This document shows positions 6,453 to 13,237 of a DNA stretch of 14,107 bases, in pieces. Source of the DNA: Lentisphaeria bacterium (GTDB lineage: Bacteria; Verrucomicrobiota; Lentisphaeria; Victivallales; Victivallaceae). The notes beneath the pieces were generated by a model. That model made no database searches. It saw only the letters and a program-made list of their open reading frames with translations, and had not been told where the DNA came from. Both the position numbers and the translations under genes were made by a program. The stretch is taken from assembly GCA_900768515.1 (NCBI GenBank), contig CAAGDG010000143.1, positions 1-14,107 on the forward strand, written 5' to 3'. Every line of letters begins with the position of its first letter. The stretch's first letter is position 1.

Positions 6453-6878
6453 ATGAAGAAAAAAAAGTTAGTCTGGATTGTCATCGCCCTGCTCGCGGCG
6501 GGGGGGCTTTCGGCGTATCTCGCCACCCGGAAGGGACCGCCTCCGGTCATGAAAACCGATCCGCTCGGCGGCCCCGAGGCCCGCGTGGTGCTCCGGTTGA
6601 CCAAGGAGGGGATGGACGCGGCGAAAGCGACCCGGAACAGTGACGCCAAACTCAAAAAAGTCGCCGGAAGAATGAAGAAGGAGGAGCTGGAGGTGCTCAA
6701 ACAGCGACTGGCCGCTCTTCAGGAATCCGAATTTCAGAATGCGGAAATCATCCGGTTCCGGACCGATCCCAACAACATCGAGATCCGCCTCACCAACGGT
6801 GTCATCGTCCGCATCTTCAAAAACAACAACCGCTATCAGATCGTCGGATGCAGCGAGAAACCCCCGGCCGAATCTTGA
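6453..6878 (+). CDS. Small membrane-anchored protein of unknown function
   Basis: A 141-aa protein not recognised as a known family. Residues 2-5 are four lysines, followed by one hydrophobic segment (~6-24), giving a signal anchor with the remainder outside the cytoplasm; there is no lipobox Cys. A lysine/leucine-rich amphipathic stretch (~64-94) could be a short coiled coil. The C-terminal part (~98-132) alternates short hydrophobic and polar strands (I-E-I-R-L-T-N-G-V-I-V-R-I-F), suggesting a small beta fold. The ATG at 6453 is chosen because the hydrophobic anchor begins right after it and a G-rich Shine-Dalgarno-like run (6439-6446) precedes it. Earlier in-frame non-ATG starts would add an Arg-rich tail with no ribosome site. 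It lies 69 bp before the deacetylase gene, which may be co-transcribed. Confidence 0.65.
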   Translation: MKKKKLVWIVIALLAAGGLSAYLATRKGPPPVMKTDPLGGPEARVVLRLTKEGMDAAKATRNSDAKLKKVAGRMKKEELEVLKQRLAALQESEFQNAEIIRFRTDPNNIEIRLTNGVIVRIFKNNNRYQIVGCSEKPPAES

Positions 6879-6947
6879 CGCGACATTGCTTCCGGCGGCG
6901 GGATCTTCCTGTCTGCCGGTTGGGAGAAACATAAGGAAAAAGGTATC

Positions 6948-7748
6948 ATGAGCATTCGTTTTCTCTACCCGGAAGGCAAACTCAAAGCACTGACGATGAG
7001 CTACGATGACGGCGTGGTGCAGGACCACCGCCTGGTTGAAATCTTCAACCGCCACGGGCTCAAGGGAACGTTTCACATCAACGCGGCCATCCTCGATCAC
7101 GGCAACCGGATCGCCTCTACCGAATTGCGAAAACTCTACGAGGGGCACGAAGTCGCATGCCACACCGCGACCCATCCGTTTCTGGAACGGCTGCCGCGGA
7201 CCGAGGTGATCCGGGAGATCTTCGAAGACCGCAAACGTCTGGAAGAGCTCTGCGGGTATCCGGTCATCGGCATGTCCTATCCCTTCGGAACCTGGAATGA
7301 GGAGATCATCGACATCGCCCGGGCCGCGGGAATCGTCTATTCGCGCGATACCGCCGCGACCGGCGGGTTCGGCATTCCGCGCGATTTCATGCACTGGGAA
7401 TCGACCTGCCACCACCGCGACATGCTCGACCGCGGCAAAGCCTTCCTCGAACTTAACCGCTACCCGCTCGCTCTGATGTACGTCTGGGGCCACGCCTATG
7501 AGTTCGACAACAACAACAACTGGCAGGATATGGAGCAGTTCGCCGAAATGATGTCGAACCAGCCCAACATCTGGTACGCCACCAACATCCAGATCTATCG
7601 CTACCTGACTGCGATCCGGGCGCTGGTGACCTCGGCCGACGGCCATACCGTCTACAATCCGACGGCGGAAACCGTCTGGGCGACCTGGGGCGAAACGCTC
7701 CAGCCGATCCGGCCCGGCGAAACCGTCACCTTCCCGGCGGAGGCGTAA
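6948..7748 (+). CDS. Polysaccharide deacetylase family protein (CE4 / NodB homology)
   Basis: A 266-aa metal-dependent deacetylase-family protein. Motif 1 is S-Y-D-D-G (D20 as catalytic base, D21 as metal ligand). Motif 2 is H-T-A-T-H with metal ligands H72 and H76. Motif 3 is S-Y-P-F-G (~110-114), lacking the usual Arg, and motif 5 carries H182 in W-G-H-A-Y-E-F. The metal triad Asp-His-His is therefore complete. No signal peptide is present, so it acts in the cytoplasm or on imported saccharide rather than on the wall. The substrate is unknown: N-acetylated or O-acetylated oligosaccharides fit the sugar context. AAAGG four bases before the ATG serves as ribosome site. It is followed by a strong terminator and converges with the ibrB-like gene. 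Confidence 0.87.
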   Translation: MSIRFLYPEGKLKALTMSYDDGVVQDHRLVEIFNRHGLKGTFHINAAILDHGNRIASTELRKLYEGHEVACHTATHPFLERLPRTEVIREIFEDRKRLEELCGYPVIGMSYPFGTWNEEIIDIARAAGIVYSRDTAATGGFGIPRDFMHWESTCHHRDMLDRGKAFLELNRYPLALMYVWGHAYEFDNNNNWQDMEQFAEMMSNQPNIWYATNIQIYRYLTAIRALVTSADGHTVYNPTAETVWATWGETLQPIRPGETVTFPAEA

Positions 7749-7782
7749 TCCCCTGCCGGGGGGACCGGTATCACAAGGATCT

Positions 7783-7827
7783 GCGCCCGCCGCTTTTCCC
7801 GCTCCGGGAGGCGGCGGGCGCCTTTTT
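7783..7827 (+). terminator. Strong Rho-independent terminator after the deacetylase gene
   Basis: A perfect 11-bp GC stem (7783-7793 with 7811-7821) closes a 17-nt loop that can itself pair CCCG with CGGG, followed by C and T5 (7823-7827). It serves the + strand unit. On the minus strand the hairpin lacks a T tract, so whether it also ends the convergent ibrB-like transcript is unclear. Confidence 0.88.
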
Positions 7828-7892
7828 CCCGCGCTCCTTCCTGAAACACCGCGTCCCCGCGGACCAGGAGAAGACGGGAATCCCGACGCCGG

Positions 7893-8411
7893 TCACCGGG
7901 AGGTCCAGGCGGGGGAAAACTCTCCGTCGGCAAACAGCGCGGCCAGCCCGGTCACCTGCTTGAGACGGAGGATTTCATCGACTTCCATGCCGATGTTCCG
8001 CGCGATCCATGCATCGGATTTTCCGATCGAAACCAGTTCCGCAACAATGCCCGCCATCAGATCGATGTTATGGGAACCGCGCGCGCGGTTGTGCCGGATG
8101 GTCGAAGCCATCCGCTCTCCGAGCGGTTTATCGATCACCACCACCGGCAGAAGTCCGCGTTCCCGCTCCCGGATCCGGCGGGAGGTCAGCATCACCGTAT
8201 AGCGGTGAAAGCCGTCGACGATCACATAACGATCCTCCTCCGGCATCCGGTAGCAGACGATCGGCTGGGTGTAGCCATCCTCCCAGATCGAGAGTTCCAG
8301 CAGCCGCATCTCAGGCGGCGCCACCCGGTTGGGATTGTAGTCATTGGCCACGATCTTCTCAACCGGAACCGCCTGGACCCGGTAGACCGGACTTTCCCAA
8401 ACCTGTTTCAT
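7893..8411 (-). CDS. ibrB: IbrB-like ParB/Srx-fold protein
   Basis: A 172-aa protein of the ParB N-terminal/sulfiredoxin-like fold. Visible elements in order: V-E-K-I-V-A-N-D-Y-N-P-N (~17-28, the ParB L-P-x-N-P-like strand), D-G-Y-T-Q-P-I-V (~45-52), Y-V-I-V-D-G-F-H-R-Y (62-71, the ParB box G-x-x-R motif) and R-H-N-R-A-R-G-S-H (106-114). A helix-turn-helix-like segment follows at ~130-153 (A-W-I-A-R-N-I-G). In E. coli, IbrB together with IbrA activates expression of immunoglobulin-binding Eib proteins; the molecular activity is unsettled, and related folds include nucleases, CTPases and ATP-dependent kinases. It is the last gene of the four-gene operon, nine bases after the ibrA-like stop, with AGGTGG upstream of its ATG. 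It is far too short and solitary to be a chromosomal partition ParB. Confidence 0.82.
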   Translation of the reverse strand: MKQVWESPVYRVQAVPVEKIVANDYNPNRVAPPEMRLLELSIWEDGYTQPIVCYRMPEEDRYVIVDGFHRYTVMLTSRRIRERERGLLPVVVIDKPLGERMASTIRHNRARGSHNIDLMAGIVAELVSIGKSDAWIARNIGMEVDEILRLKQVTGLAALFADGEFSPAWTSR

Positions 8412-8420
8412 CCATCCACC

Positions 8421-9728
8421 TCACAACTTCTTGTACTTTTCGATCAGCTCCCGCTGGCGGCGGCTCAGGTCGCGCGTTATTCCGAACGAGAGGGATTTAC
8501 AGACAAAATCATTCTTGATGATGCACATCGCCATCCGGCGCCAGGTCAGCAGATCCTTGCCGGAGTCCAGTTCCGGAATTTCATCCGGAATCCGCCGGAA
8601 CCGCACCACCTCTTTGTCTCCGCTCCCGCGCCGGCTGAACGTGTGCGTGTTCTCCACATCGTCGGGGTGATGTTTTTCAAGATAGTCAATGTACTCCGGC
8701 GCGAGCGGACAGCCGGTCCGGTTCCAATACCGGATAAACTTGATGAATTTTCTGCGGTAGTGTTCCGCCGTCTCCGGCGGCAGCGTCTCCAGCAGAAACT
8801 TGGTAAAACTCTTCCAGGTGTGGTTCTTCGGCAGCCGGTAGCGGGAACTCATCAGTCTGGTGCCGGAGTAGAGGTTGCCGAAATTGGCGCCGGAGACTCG
8901 ATTGACCACCCGCGCCCAACTCTCCGGCTCGATGACCCGGAAGAGGCTCAAGCCCGCCTTGGCTTCGTTGCCGAAAGGTTCATCCACGCGCATTTTCGAA
9001 AGGGGGACCCCGGCCTTGTAGAAGAGATCGTAGAGCCGATTGTAATCCTTGCCGAACTTTCCGTTGTAAACCCAGAGATCCTCGACGCCCCAGTCGTAGA
9101 GCGGATAAAAATTCCAGGAGTTCGGACCGTTCCGGGTCGAATAGATCCGCCCTTTCCACGTCTCCTTCCCGCAGGTCATCGCCCGGTAGCGGTTCAGACT
9201 CTCATCGGTGCGGATCCCCACCAGGCAGGCGGCAGGGCGCCCCGCGCCGTACCATTCCGCATAGTGGCGGATGAACTCCTCGAACGGCATGTCGCGCCGA
9301 TAGAAATCAAAGTGATGGTTGGAAAGATTGACCACGCAGTCGTGCCGCGGCATCGGGCGGACCCAGATCGCCTCTTTCCCCGGTTCCCACCAGACCCAGG
9401 TCGGTTCCAGGTAGCTCAGGGAATTCGGACTCTCCATCGGCAGACAGATCCAGAAAGGCTCGATCACATCCCGGTTCCGAAAGAGCATCCGCTCCACAAA
9501 TTCGACGGTGACCTTGTAAAACGCCTCCAGATCGATGAAAAACACGCCGATCCGGCGACCGCGACGACGTGCCTCGTCGATGCAGAGGTTCAGCAGTACG
9601 CCGCTGTCCTTGCCGCCGGAAAAAGCAACGCAGACCCGCTCGAAATCATCGAAGATGCCGGAGATCCGTTCACAGGCGGCCTGATAGACGTTTCGCCCCA
9701 GATAGACCTTCAGAGTTCGTCCAGCCAT
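8421..9728 (-). CDS. ibrA: IbrA-like PP-loop protein (PAPS reductase family, DUF3440-type)
   Basis: A 435-aa protein. The PP-loop S-G-G-K-D-S at residues 37-42 binds ATP for adenylation chemistry. The PAPS-reductase-family signature G-I-R-T-D-E-S-x-x-R lies at 171-180. W-V-R-P-M-P (~122-127), Y-P-L-Y-D-W-G-V-E-D-L-W (208-219) and Y-N-R-L-Y-D-L-x-Y-K-A-G-V-P-L-S (229-244) follow the IbrA pattern. The C-terminal half is the long IbrA-specific extension, with a late C-x7-C (402-410). It lacks the classical PAPS reductase catalytic tail, so sulfate assimilation is not expected; transfer of sulfur or nucleotide to another target, or a regulatory role with IbrB, is more likely. ATG 9728 is chosen: GGAGGTGG lies just upstream, and an earlier in-frame GTG (9752) would translate that ribosome site as a Gly-rich stretch. 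The start overlaps the helicase gene by 19 bp. Confidence 0.85.
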   Translation of the reverse strand: MAGRTLKVYLGRNVYQAACERISGIFDDFERVCVAFSGGKDSGVLLNLCIDEARRRGRRIGVFFIDLEAFYKVTVEFVERMLFRNRDVIEPFWICLPMESPNSLSYLEPTWVWWEPGKEAIWVRPMPRHDCVVNLSNHHFDFYRRDMPFEEFIRHYAEWYGAGRPAACLVGIRTDESLNRYRAMTCGKETWKGRIYSTRNGPNSWNFYPLYDWGVEDLWVYNGKFGKDYNRLYDLFYKAGVPLSKMRVDEPFGNEAKAGLSLFRVIEPESWARVVNRVSGANFGNLYSGTRLMSSRYRLPKNHTWKSFTKFLLETLPPETAEHYRRKFIKFIRYWNRTGCPLAPEYIDYLEKHHPDDVENTHTFSRRGSGDKEVVRFRRIPDEIPELDSGKDLLTWRRMAMCIIKNDFVCKSLSFGITRDLSRRQRELIEKYKKL

Positions 9729-11038
9729 CGAACCACCTCCTCCCGGGAACACGTTCTGCCGAGCGAACGGTGGAAATCCTGAATCAGACGCTCCTTTTTC
9801 CGCAGACAGGAACTAATCTTCTCATCGATCGAATTCCGGCAGACCAGATCGAAAAACAGCACCCGCCTGCCACCCGGCCGATGACAAAGATTTTCCGCCC
9901 GGAGCCGGTCAGCGTAATCAAAACTGTTGGAATAAAACACCACCGCGTCGGCGCCGGAGAGCTCCCAGCGGTATTTACCGAGCTTCAGGTTGACCACCAG
10001 ATACCGGCACGGCCCCACCCGGAATGCATCCAGGACGGCCCGGCGTTCCCCGGCGGAGATCCGACCCGACAACACCGCGGTCTCCTCGTGCGGCAACAGC
10101 GACGCCACATTCGACGCCTCGAAACGATACTTGACCCAGATGACCGTCCGGGCGGCGCTCCCCAGAGAGTGGAGCACTCCTTCAAGCGCCTGGAGCCGTC
10201 CGTCGGCAATCCGCTGCTCGCGGCATTCCGGAGAAACGTAAAGTCCGCTCAACACCTGCTGCAGGCGGACGAACAGCAGAAAAATATGGTTGCCGGAGAA
10301 ATCCATCCCTTCCAGGATTTCCCGTTTGACTCTCTCGTAGAAGCTCCGTTGTTCGGCGCTCATTTCAAAGCGTCGGCTCCGGTAGATCTTCTCCGGCAGC
10401 TCCATACACTCCGTCCGGGTGATCTGAAAGGTGTAAGGGGCGATTTTCGCGGAAAGATACTCCACGTTATGCGCCCGGATCACCCGGCGCGGAAAGCCCG
10501 CCGAGAACTCCAGATGGTTCGATGCAAACGCAAAGTAGGAACGGTAACCCAGAATCCGCGCGGACAGAAAACGAAACTGATTGTAAAGATCCTGAATTCC
10601 CTGCGTCACCGGCGTCGAACTCAGAATCAGCCGGTACCGGGAGCGTTCCGACACCCGGATCAGACGCCGGCTCCGCTTTGCCCGCACCCCCTTGATGAAA
10701 TGGGACTCGTCAACAACCATGAAAGTACGTTCATCTATCAAATTGAGCGCACGCGAAATCTCCTGCAAATTCCGGGACATGCTCTCGATGCTGAAGAAAT
10801 TCCAGCTGACCGGAAGCGCACCCGCACATCCGCACACCTCTTGCCGGACATGTTCCAGCAACGCCTGCGGACAAAACCAGACCACCCTCGAAATCCGACC
10901 CCTGCGACGCGATATCAGCTCCACCGCCGTGCGAATCCTCCCGGTTCCCTCCTCCATGAAAAGAGCGCCGACCCGGCTCGCCATCAACTTCTCCACCGCG
11001 GCCAGCTGGTGATTCATCAACTCGGCTTCAGCCATCAT
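9710..11038 (-). CDS. SNF2-like superfamily 2 helicase with altered ATPase motifs
   Basis: About 442 aa, two RecA-like lobes as in short phage-type SNF2/DEAD helicases. From the ATG at 11038: N-H-Q (9-11) is the Q-like motif. Motif I is at 29-37, but it reads E-E-G-T-G-R-I-R-T where related proteins have G-T-G-K-T, so the Walker A Lys and Thr are Arg and Ile. Motif II is D-E-S-H (110-113). Motif III is S-S-T-P (140-143). Motif V covers roughly 354-369. Motif VI is E-N-L-C-H-R (382-387), where E/D-x-R-x-H-R is usual, so one Arg is missing. Loss of the Walker Lys would normally abolish ATP hydrolysis, so this may be a DNA-binding or scaffold protein. The start is uncertain: ATG at 11038, 11035 or 11053 are all possible, each overlapping the upstream gene's stop. 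The 3' end overlaps the ibrA-like gene. The length and the C-terminal I-D-E-K-I segment fit the family. Confidence 0.78.
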   Translation of the reverse strand: MMAEAELMNHQLAAVEKLMASRVGALFMEEGTGRIRTAVELISRRRGRISRVVWFCPQALLEHVRQEVCGCAGALPVSWNFFSIESMSRNLQEISRALNLIDERTFMVVDESHFIKGVRAKRSRRLIRVSERSRYRLILSSTPVTQGIQDLYNQFRFLSARILGYRSYFAFASNHLEFSAGFPRRVIRAHNVEYLSAKIAPYTFQITRTECMELPEKIYRSRRFEMSAEQRSFYERVKREILEGMDFSGNHIFLLFVRLQQVLSGLYVSPECREQRIADGRLQALEGVLHSLGSAARTVIWVKYRFEASNVASLLPHEETAVLSGRISAGERRAVLDAFRVGPCRYLVVNLKLGKYRWELSGADAVVFYSNSFDYADRLRAENLCHRPGGRRVLFFDLVCRNSIDEKISSCLRKKERLIQDFHRSLGRTCSREEVVRWLDEL

Positions 11039-11426
11039 CGCGGAGACTCTCATCGATTTCAACCTGTTCCGGCGGAAGCAGCGGCTCCGGAACCGGGAAA
11101 TGAAGCATTCTGCTGACGGGATCAAACCAGCGGACCAGCCGATAGTCCGCATCCCGAACCGGCGGACCGAAAAAGGTGTGATGAAATTCGCCCCCGACAA
11201 AACGCGCATAGAGCCCCTCGGTACGCCGCAATCCGCACTGCTGCCGAAAACAGCGAAACTGCCGCCCGTTCATCCAGAGCATCTCTTCCGAGGCATCTTC
11301 CCCGAGCAAGGCAAGGACCGCGTATCTCCCGGTCTTGCGGTGAAACCACAAATCCACTATCTCGACGATCGGAATCTCATCGAAAAAAAGACCGGCACCG
11401 GAAAAGAAGCCCCGGTCCGACATCAT
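11028..11426 (-). CDS. Hypothetical protein, first gene of the helicase-ibrA-ibrB operon
   Basis: A 132-aa soluble protein that I do not recognise. It has alternating short hydrophobic strands (I-P-I-V-E-I-V-D-L-W-F, Y-A-V-L-A-L-L) and several aromatic/Arg-rich turns (F-R-C-F-R-Q-Q-C-G-L-R-R; F-H-H-T-F-F-G), ending in a Pro/Glu-rich acidic tail. There is no membrane segment or known motif. The ATG at 11426 is preferred because GGAGG lies five bases upstream. In-frame starts at 11510 (TTG) and 11483 (ATG) lack a ribosome site and lie on or about ten bases from the predicted transcription start. The adjacent ATG at 11423 is equally possible. The stop codon overlaps the helicase start, so the two proteins are probably made in a coupled way and may interact. 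Confidence 0.65.
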   Translation of the reverse strand: MMSDRGFFSGAGLFFDEIPIVEIVDLWFHRKTGRYAVLALLGEDASEEMLWMNGRQFRCFRQQCGLRRTEGLYARFVGGEFHHTFFGPPVRDADYRLVRWFDPVSRMLHFPVPEPLLPPEQVEIDESLRDDG

Positions 11427-11498
11427 GCCAACCTCCGAAGAATCATGCGGCAAACCACCCCACTGCTTCTGTGATCGACTCATTTTAGACTGAAGTTT

Positions 11499-11527
11499 AT
11501 TATAGCACAAACCTTTCTATTTTGCAA
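11499..11527 (-). promoter_or_regulatory. Extended -10 promoter of the four-gene operon
   Basis: The minus strand reads TTGCAA (11527-11522), 17 bases, TATAAT (11504-11499). A TG one base before the -10 makes it an extended -10 (TGCTATAAT). The -10 is a perfect consensus, the spacing is ideal and the surrounding ~30 bp are A+T-rich within GC-rich flanks. A start near 11492 gives a ~65-nt leader to ATG 11426. This is the best-scoring housekeeping promoter by eye in the window, implying substantial constitutive transcription unless a repressor acts. Confidence 0.7.
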
Positions 11528-11602
11528 GCCGCTCAAGCCTCCTCCGAAGAAAACGGCCGGCCGATGATTCCATTCTCCGGACCAGTCACTTCCCATGGAA
11601 AT

Positions 11603-11634
11603 AAAAAAAGAGAGCCGCCCCGGCTGGACGGCTC
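11603..11634 (-). terminator. Rho-independent terminator of melA
   Basis: GAGCCG (11612-11617) pairs with CGGCTC (11629-11634), with two further possible G-C pairs across a single bulge. On the minus strand it is followed within two bases by T7 (A7 at 11603-11609). It sits 36 bp beyond the melA stop codon and just before the promoter region of the downstream four-gene operon, insulating the two units. Confidence 0.8.
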
Positions 11635-11669
11635 CCCTCCTTTTCCGGAAAACCGGATTCCCCGGGAAT

Positions 11670-13019
11670 TTACCGGTAACGCGGCAGCATGTTGCCGTGC
11701 GCCTTGATCAGAGCGTCGCACAGCTTGACAATGTCGTCGATCGAAAGTTCCGCGCTGGTGTGCGGATCGAGCATCGCCGCATGGTAGATGTGCTCTTTCC
11801 GACGGGTCAGCGCCGCTTCGATCGTCAGCAGCTGCACGTTGATGTTGGTCATGTTCAGCGCCGCGCACTGCGGAGGCAGCGCCCCCACATAGGTGCCCTG
11901 CACTCCGGAACCATCCACCAGACAGGGAACCTCGACCACCGCGTCCGCAGGCAGATTGGGAATCAATCCGTGATTGAGCACGTTGCCGCCGATCTGATAG
12001 GGCTTGTTGGTGACGATCGCCTCCATGATTCCGGAACCGTACTCGCGGCTCAGCGTATGCGACAGGTGCGGATCCTTCGAAAGTTCCGCATACTGTTTCT
12101 TCCAACCTTCGATCTGCGAGATGCAGCGGCGCGGATATTCGTCCAGCGGAATGTTCCACTCGTCGATCAGTTCCGGATAGTTGCGCTTGATCCAGTAGGG
12201 CTGGTACTCGGCGTTGTGCTCGCTCGATTCGGTCACATAGTAGCCGAAACGGCGCATCATCTCGATCCGGATCATATTTCCGGACTTGTCCTCTTTCTTC
12301 TTCGCTTTCCGCCACTGCCGGATCTTCTGGTCGGCCAGCTTTTTGAGGTCGGGATAAAGGTCCTTCCCGTCCTCGGTGATCGAAAGCAGCCACGCCATGT
12401 GGTTGATTCCGGCAATCTTCGTCCGCAGCCGCGCAAGCCGGGCGTCATCATGTTCGAGACCGAGCGTTTCCAGCAGACTCTTCGCACACACCTGCACCGA
12501 ATGGCACAACCCCACCGTCTTGACCGAACTGCCACGAAGCATCGCACCGGTCAGCATCGCCATCGGATTGGTGTAGTTCAGAAACCAGGCGTTCGGCGCA
12601 ACCTCTTCGATGTCGTGCGCAAAATCCAGCATCACCGGAATCGTCCGAAGCGCCCGGAAAATCCCCCCGATCCCGAGCGTATCCGCAATCGTCTGCCGCA
12701 GACCGAACTTCTTCGGAATTTCAAAATCAATCACCGTCGACGGTTCATATCCGCCAACCTGAATCGCGTTGACCACGAAATCCGCCCCGCGCAACGCTTC
12801 CTTCCGCGCCTCAACCCCGAGATGGGTCGTGATGGTCGCCCGGCCATCCACATTGTTGTTGATCGTGTTGAGAATGAACTCCGACTCCCGGAGCCGTTCG
12901 CCATCGATGTCGTACAACGCAAAATGCGAACCCTTCAGCGCCTCACGGCACATGCAGTCCCCGAGCACGTTCCGGGCAAACACCGTACTGCCCGCCCCCA
13001 TAAATGTGATTTTAACCAT
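11670..13019 (-). CDS. melA: Alpha-galactosidase, glycoside hydrolase family 4 (MelA-type)
   Basis: A 449-aa cytoplasmic enzyme that cleaves terminal alpha-galactosides such as melibiose by the NAD+- and Mn2+-dependent redox/elimination mechanism of GH4. It is almost the same length as E. coli MelA (451 aa). The Rossmann start K-I-T-F-M-G-A-G-S-T (3-12) binds NAD. Q-T-I-A-D-T-L-G-I-G-G-I-F-R-A-L-R (109-125) and N-Y-T-N-P-M-A-M (148-155) are family signatures. C172-H173 in L-C-H-S-V-Q and H207 in G-I-N-H-M-A are the metal-site residues. Y-V-T-E-S-S-E-H, Y-H-A-A-M-x-D-P-H-T and the C-terminal A-H-G-x-x-L-P also match MelA rather than other GH4 branches. ATG 13019 is used because AGGAA is seven bases upstream and the Rossmann strand begins at residue 3; an earlier in-frame start at 13070 falls in the promoter. 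Divergent from an AraC-type gene that probably controls it. No transporter gene is in the window. Confidence 0.92.
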   Translation of the reverse strand: MVKITFMGAGSTVFARNVLGDCMCREALKGSHFALYDIDGERLRESEFILNTINNNVDGRATITTHLGVEARKEALRGADFVVNAIQVGGYEPSTVIDFEIPKKFGLRQTIADTLGIGGIFRALRTIPVMLDFAHDIEEVAPNAWFLNYTNPMAMLTGAMLRGSSVKTVGLCHSVQVCAKSLLETLGLEHDDARLARLRTKIAGINHMAWLLSITEDGKDLYPDLKKLADQKIRQWRKAKKKEDKSGNMIRIEMMRRFGYYVTESSEHNAEYQPYWIKRNYPELIDEWNIPLDEYPRRCISQIEGWKKQYAELSKDPHLSHTLSREYGSGIMEAIVTNKPYQIGGNVLNHGLIPNLPADAVVEVPCLVDGSGVQGTYVGALPPQCAALNMTNINVQLLTIEAALTRRKEHIYHAAMLDPHTSAELSIDDIVKLCDALIKAHGNMLPRYR

Positions 13020-13065
13020 ATCAACATTCCTGTTTTGGATTGTTTTTTCCCCGGCACTGCTTATT

Positions 13066-13093
13066 AACATAATCCGGTATCCGGAATTGTAAA
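13066..13093 (-). promoter_or_regulatory. Putative promoter of melA
   Basis: The minus strand reads TTTACA (13093-13088), 16 bases, TATGTT (13071-13066). The -35 matches five of six consensus positions and the -10 four of six. The spacer contains TCCGGTATCCGGA (13073-13085), an imperfect palindrome/direct repeat of TCCGG that could be an operator. Predicted leader about 40 nt. Confidence 0.5.
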
Positions 13094-13203
13094 TGAAAAT
13101 ATCATGCTTTCAATGGTAATTTTGTGCTGTTTCTTTTCTGAATCTGTTTGCAAAAAAAAATTCAATGCAATAATGTAAGAAAAACATGCATCTCAGATAC
13201 CGG
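13074..13203. repeat. Inverted CCGGTATC motif pair in the melA/araC gap
   Basis: CCGGTATC at 13074-13081 and its reverse complement GATACCGG at 13196-13203 lie 122 bp apart. The first is within the melA promoter spacer and the second is inside the leader of the AraC-type gene, where it extends to the palindrome TACCGGTA (13198-13205). A related weaker pair, TCAATG at 13110 and 13162, is 52 bp apart. These are candidate regulator sites, perhaps bridged by looping; the evidence is only the repeat itself. Confidence 0.35.
13148..13176 (+). promoter_or_regulatory. Putative promoter of the second AraC-type gene
   Basis: TTGCAA (13148-13153), 17 bases, TAATGT (13171-13176), in the most A+T-rich stretch of the gap and including A9. 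The -10 is a weak match. The predicted leader to the ATG at 13238 is ~55 nt. Confidence 0.35.
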
Positions 13204-13237
13204 TAAATTAATAACGGAATTTCAAGACGAGGCCCCC

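Noticed and set aside
7893..8411. Chromosome or plasmid partition protein ParB
   Set aside because: Too short, no ParA partner or parS-like sites seen, and tightly linked to the ibrA-like gene.
8421..9728. True phosphoadenylylsulfate reductase (CysH) for sulfate assimilation
   Set aside because: No sulfate assimilation neighbours, a much longer protein with the IbrA-type C-terminal extension, and an adjacent IbrB-type partner.
8070..9782. Long + strand open frame opposite the ibrA/ibrB-like genes
   Set aside because: It spans the junction of two well-conserved minus-strand genes and shows no domain or ribosome site.
7749..11669. Attachment-site repeats or an integrase marking the four-gene operon as a mobile island
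   Set aside because: I compared both flanks and found no convincing direct repeat, tRNA fragment, integrase or transposase; mobility remains conjecture.
11595..13067. Long + strand open frame opposite melA
   Set aside because: The opposite strand encodes an unmistakable GH4 enzyme with all metal-site residues; this frame is His/Arg/Pro-rich with no motif.
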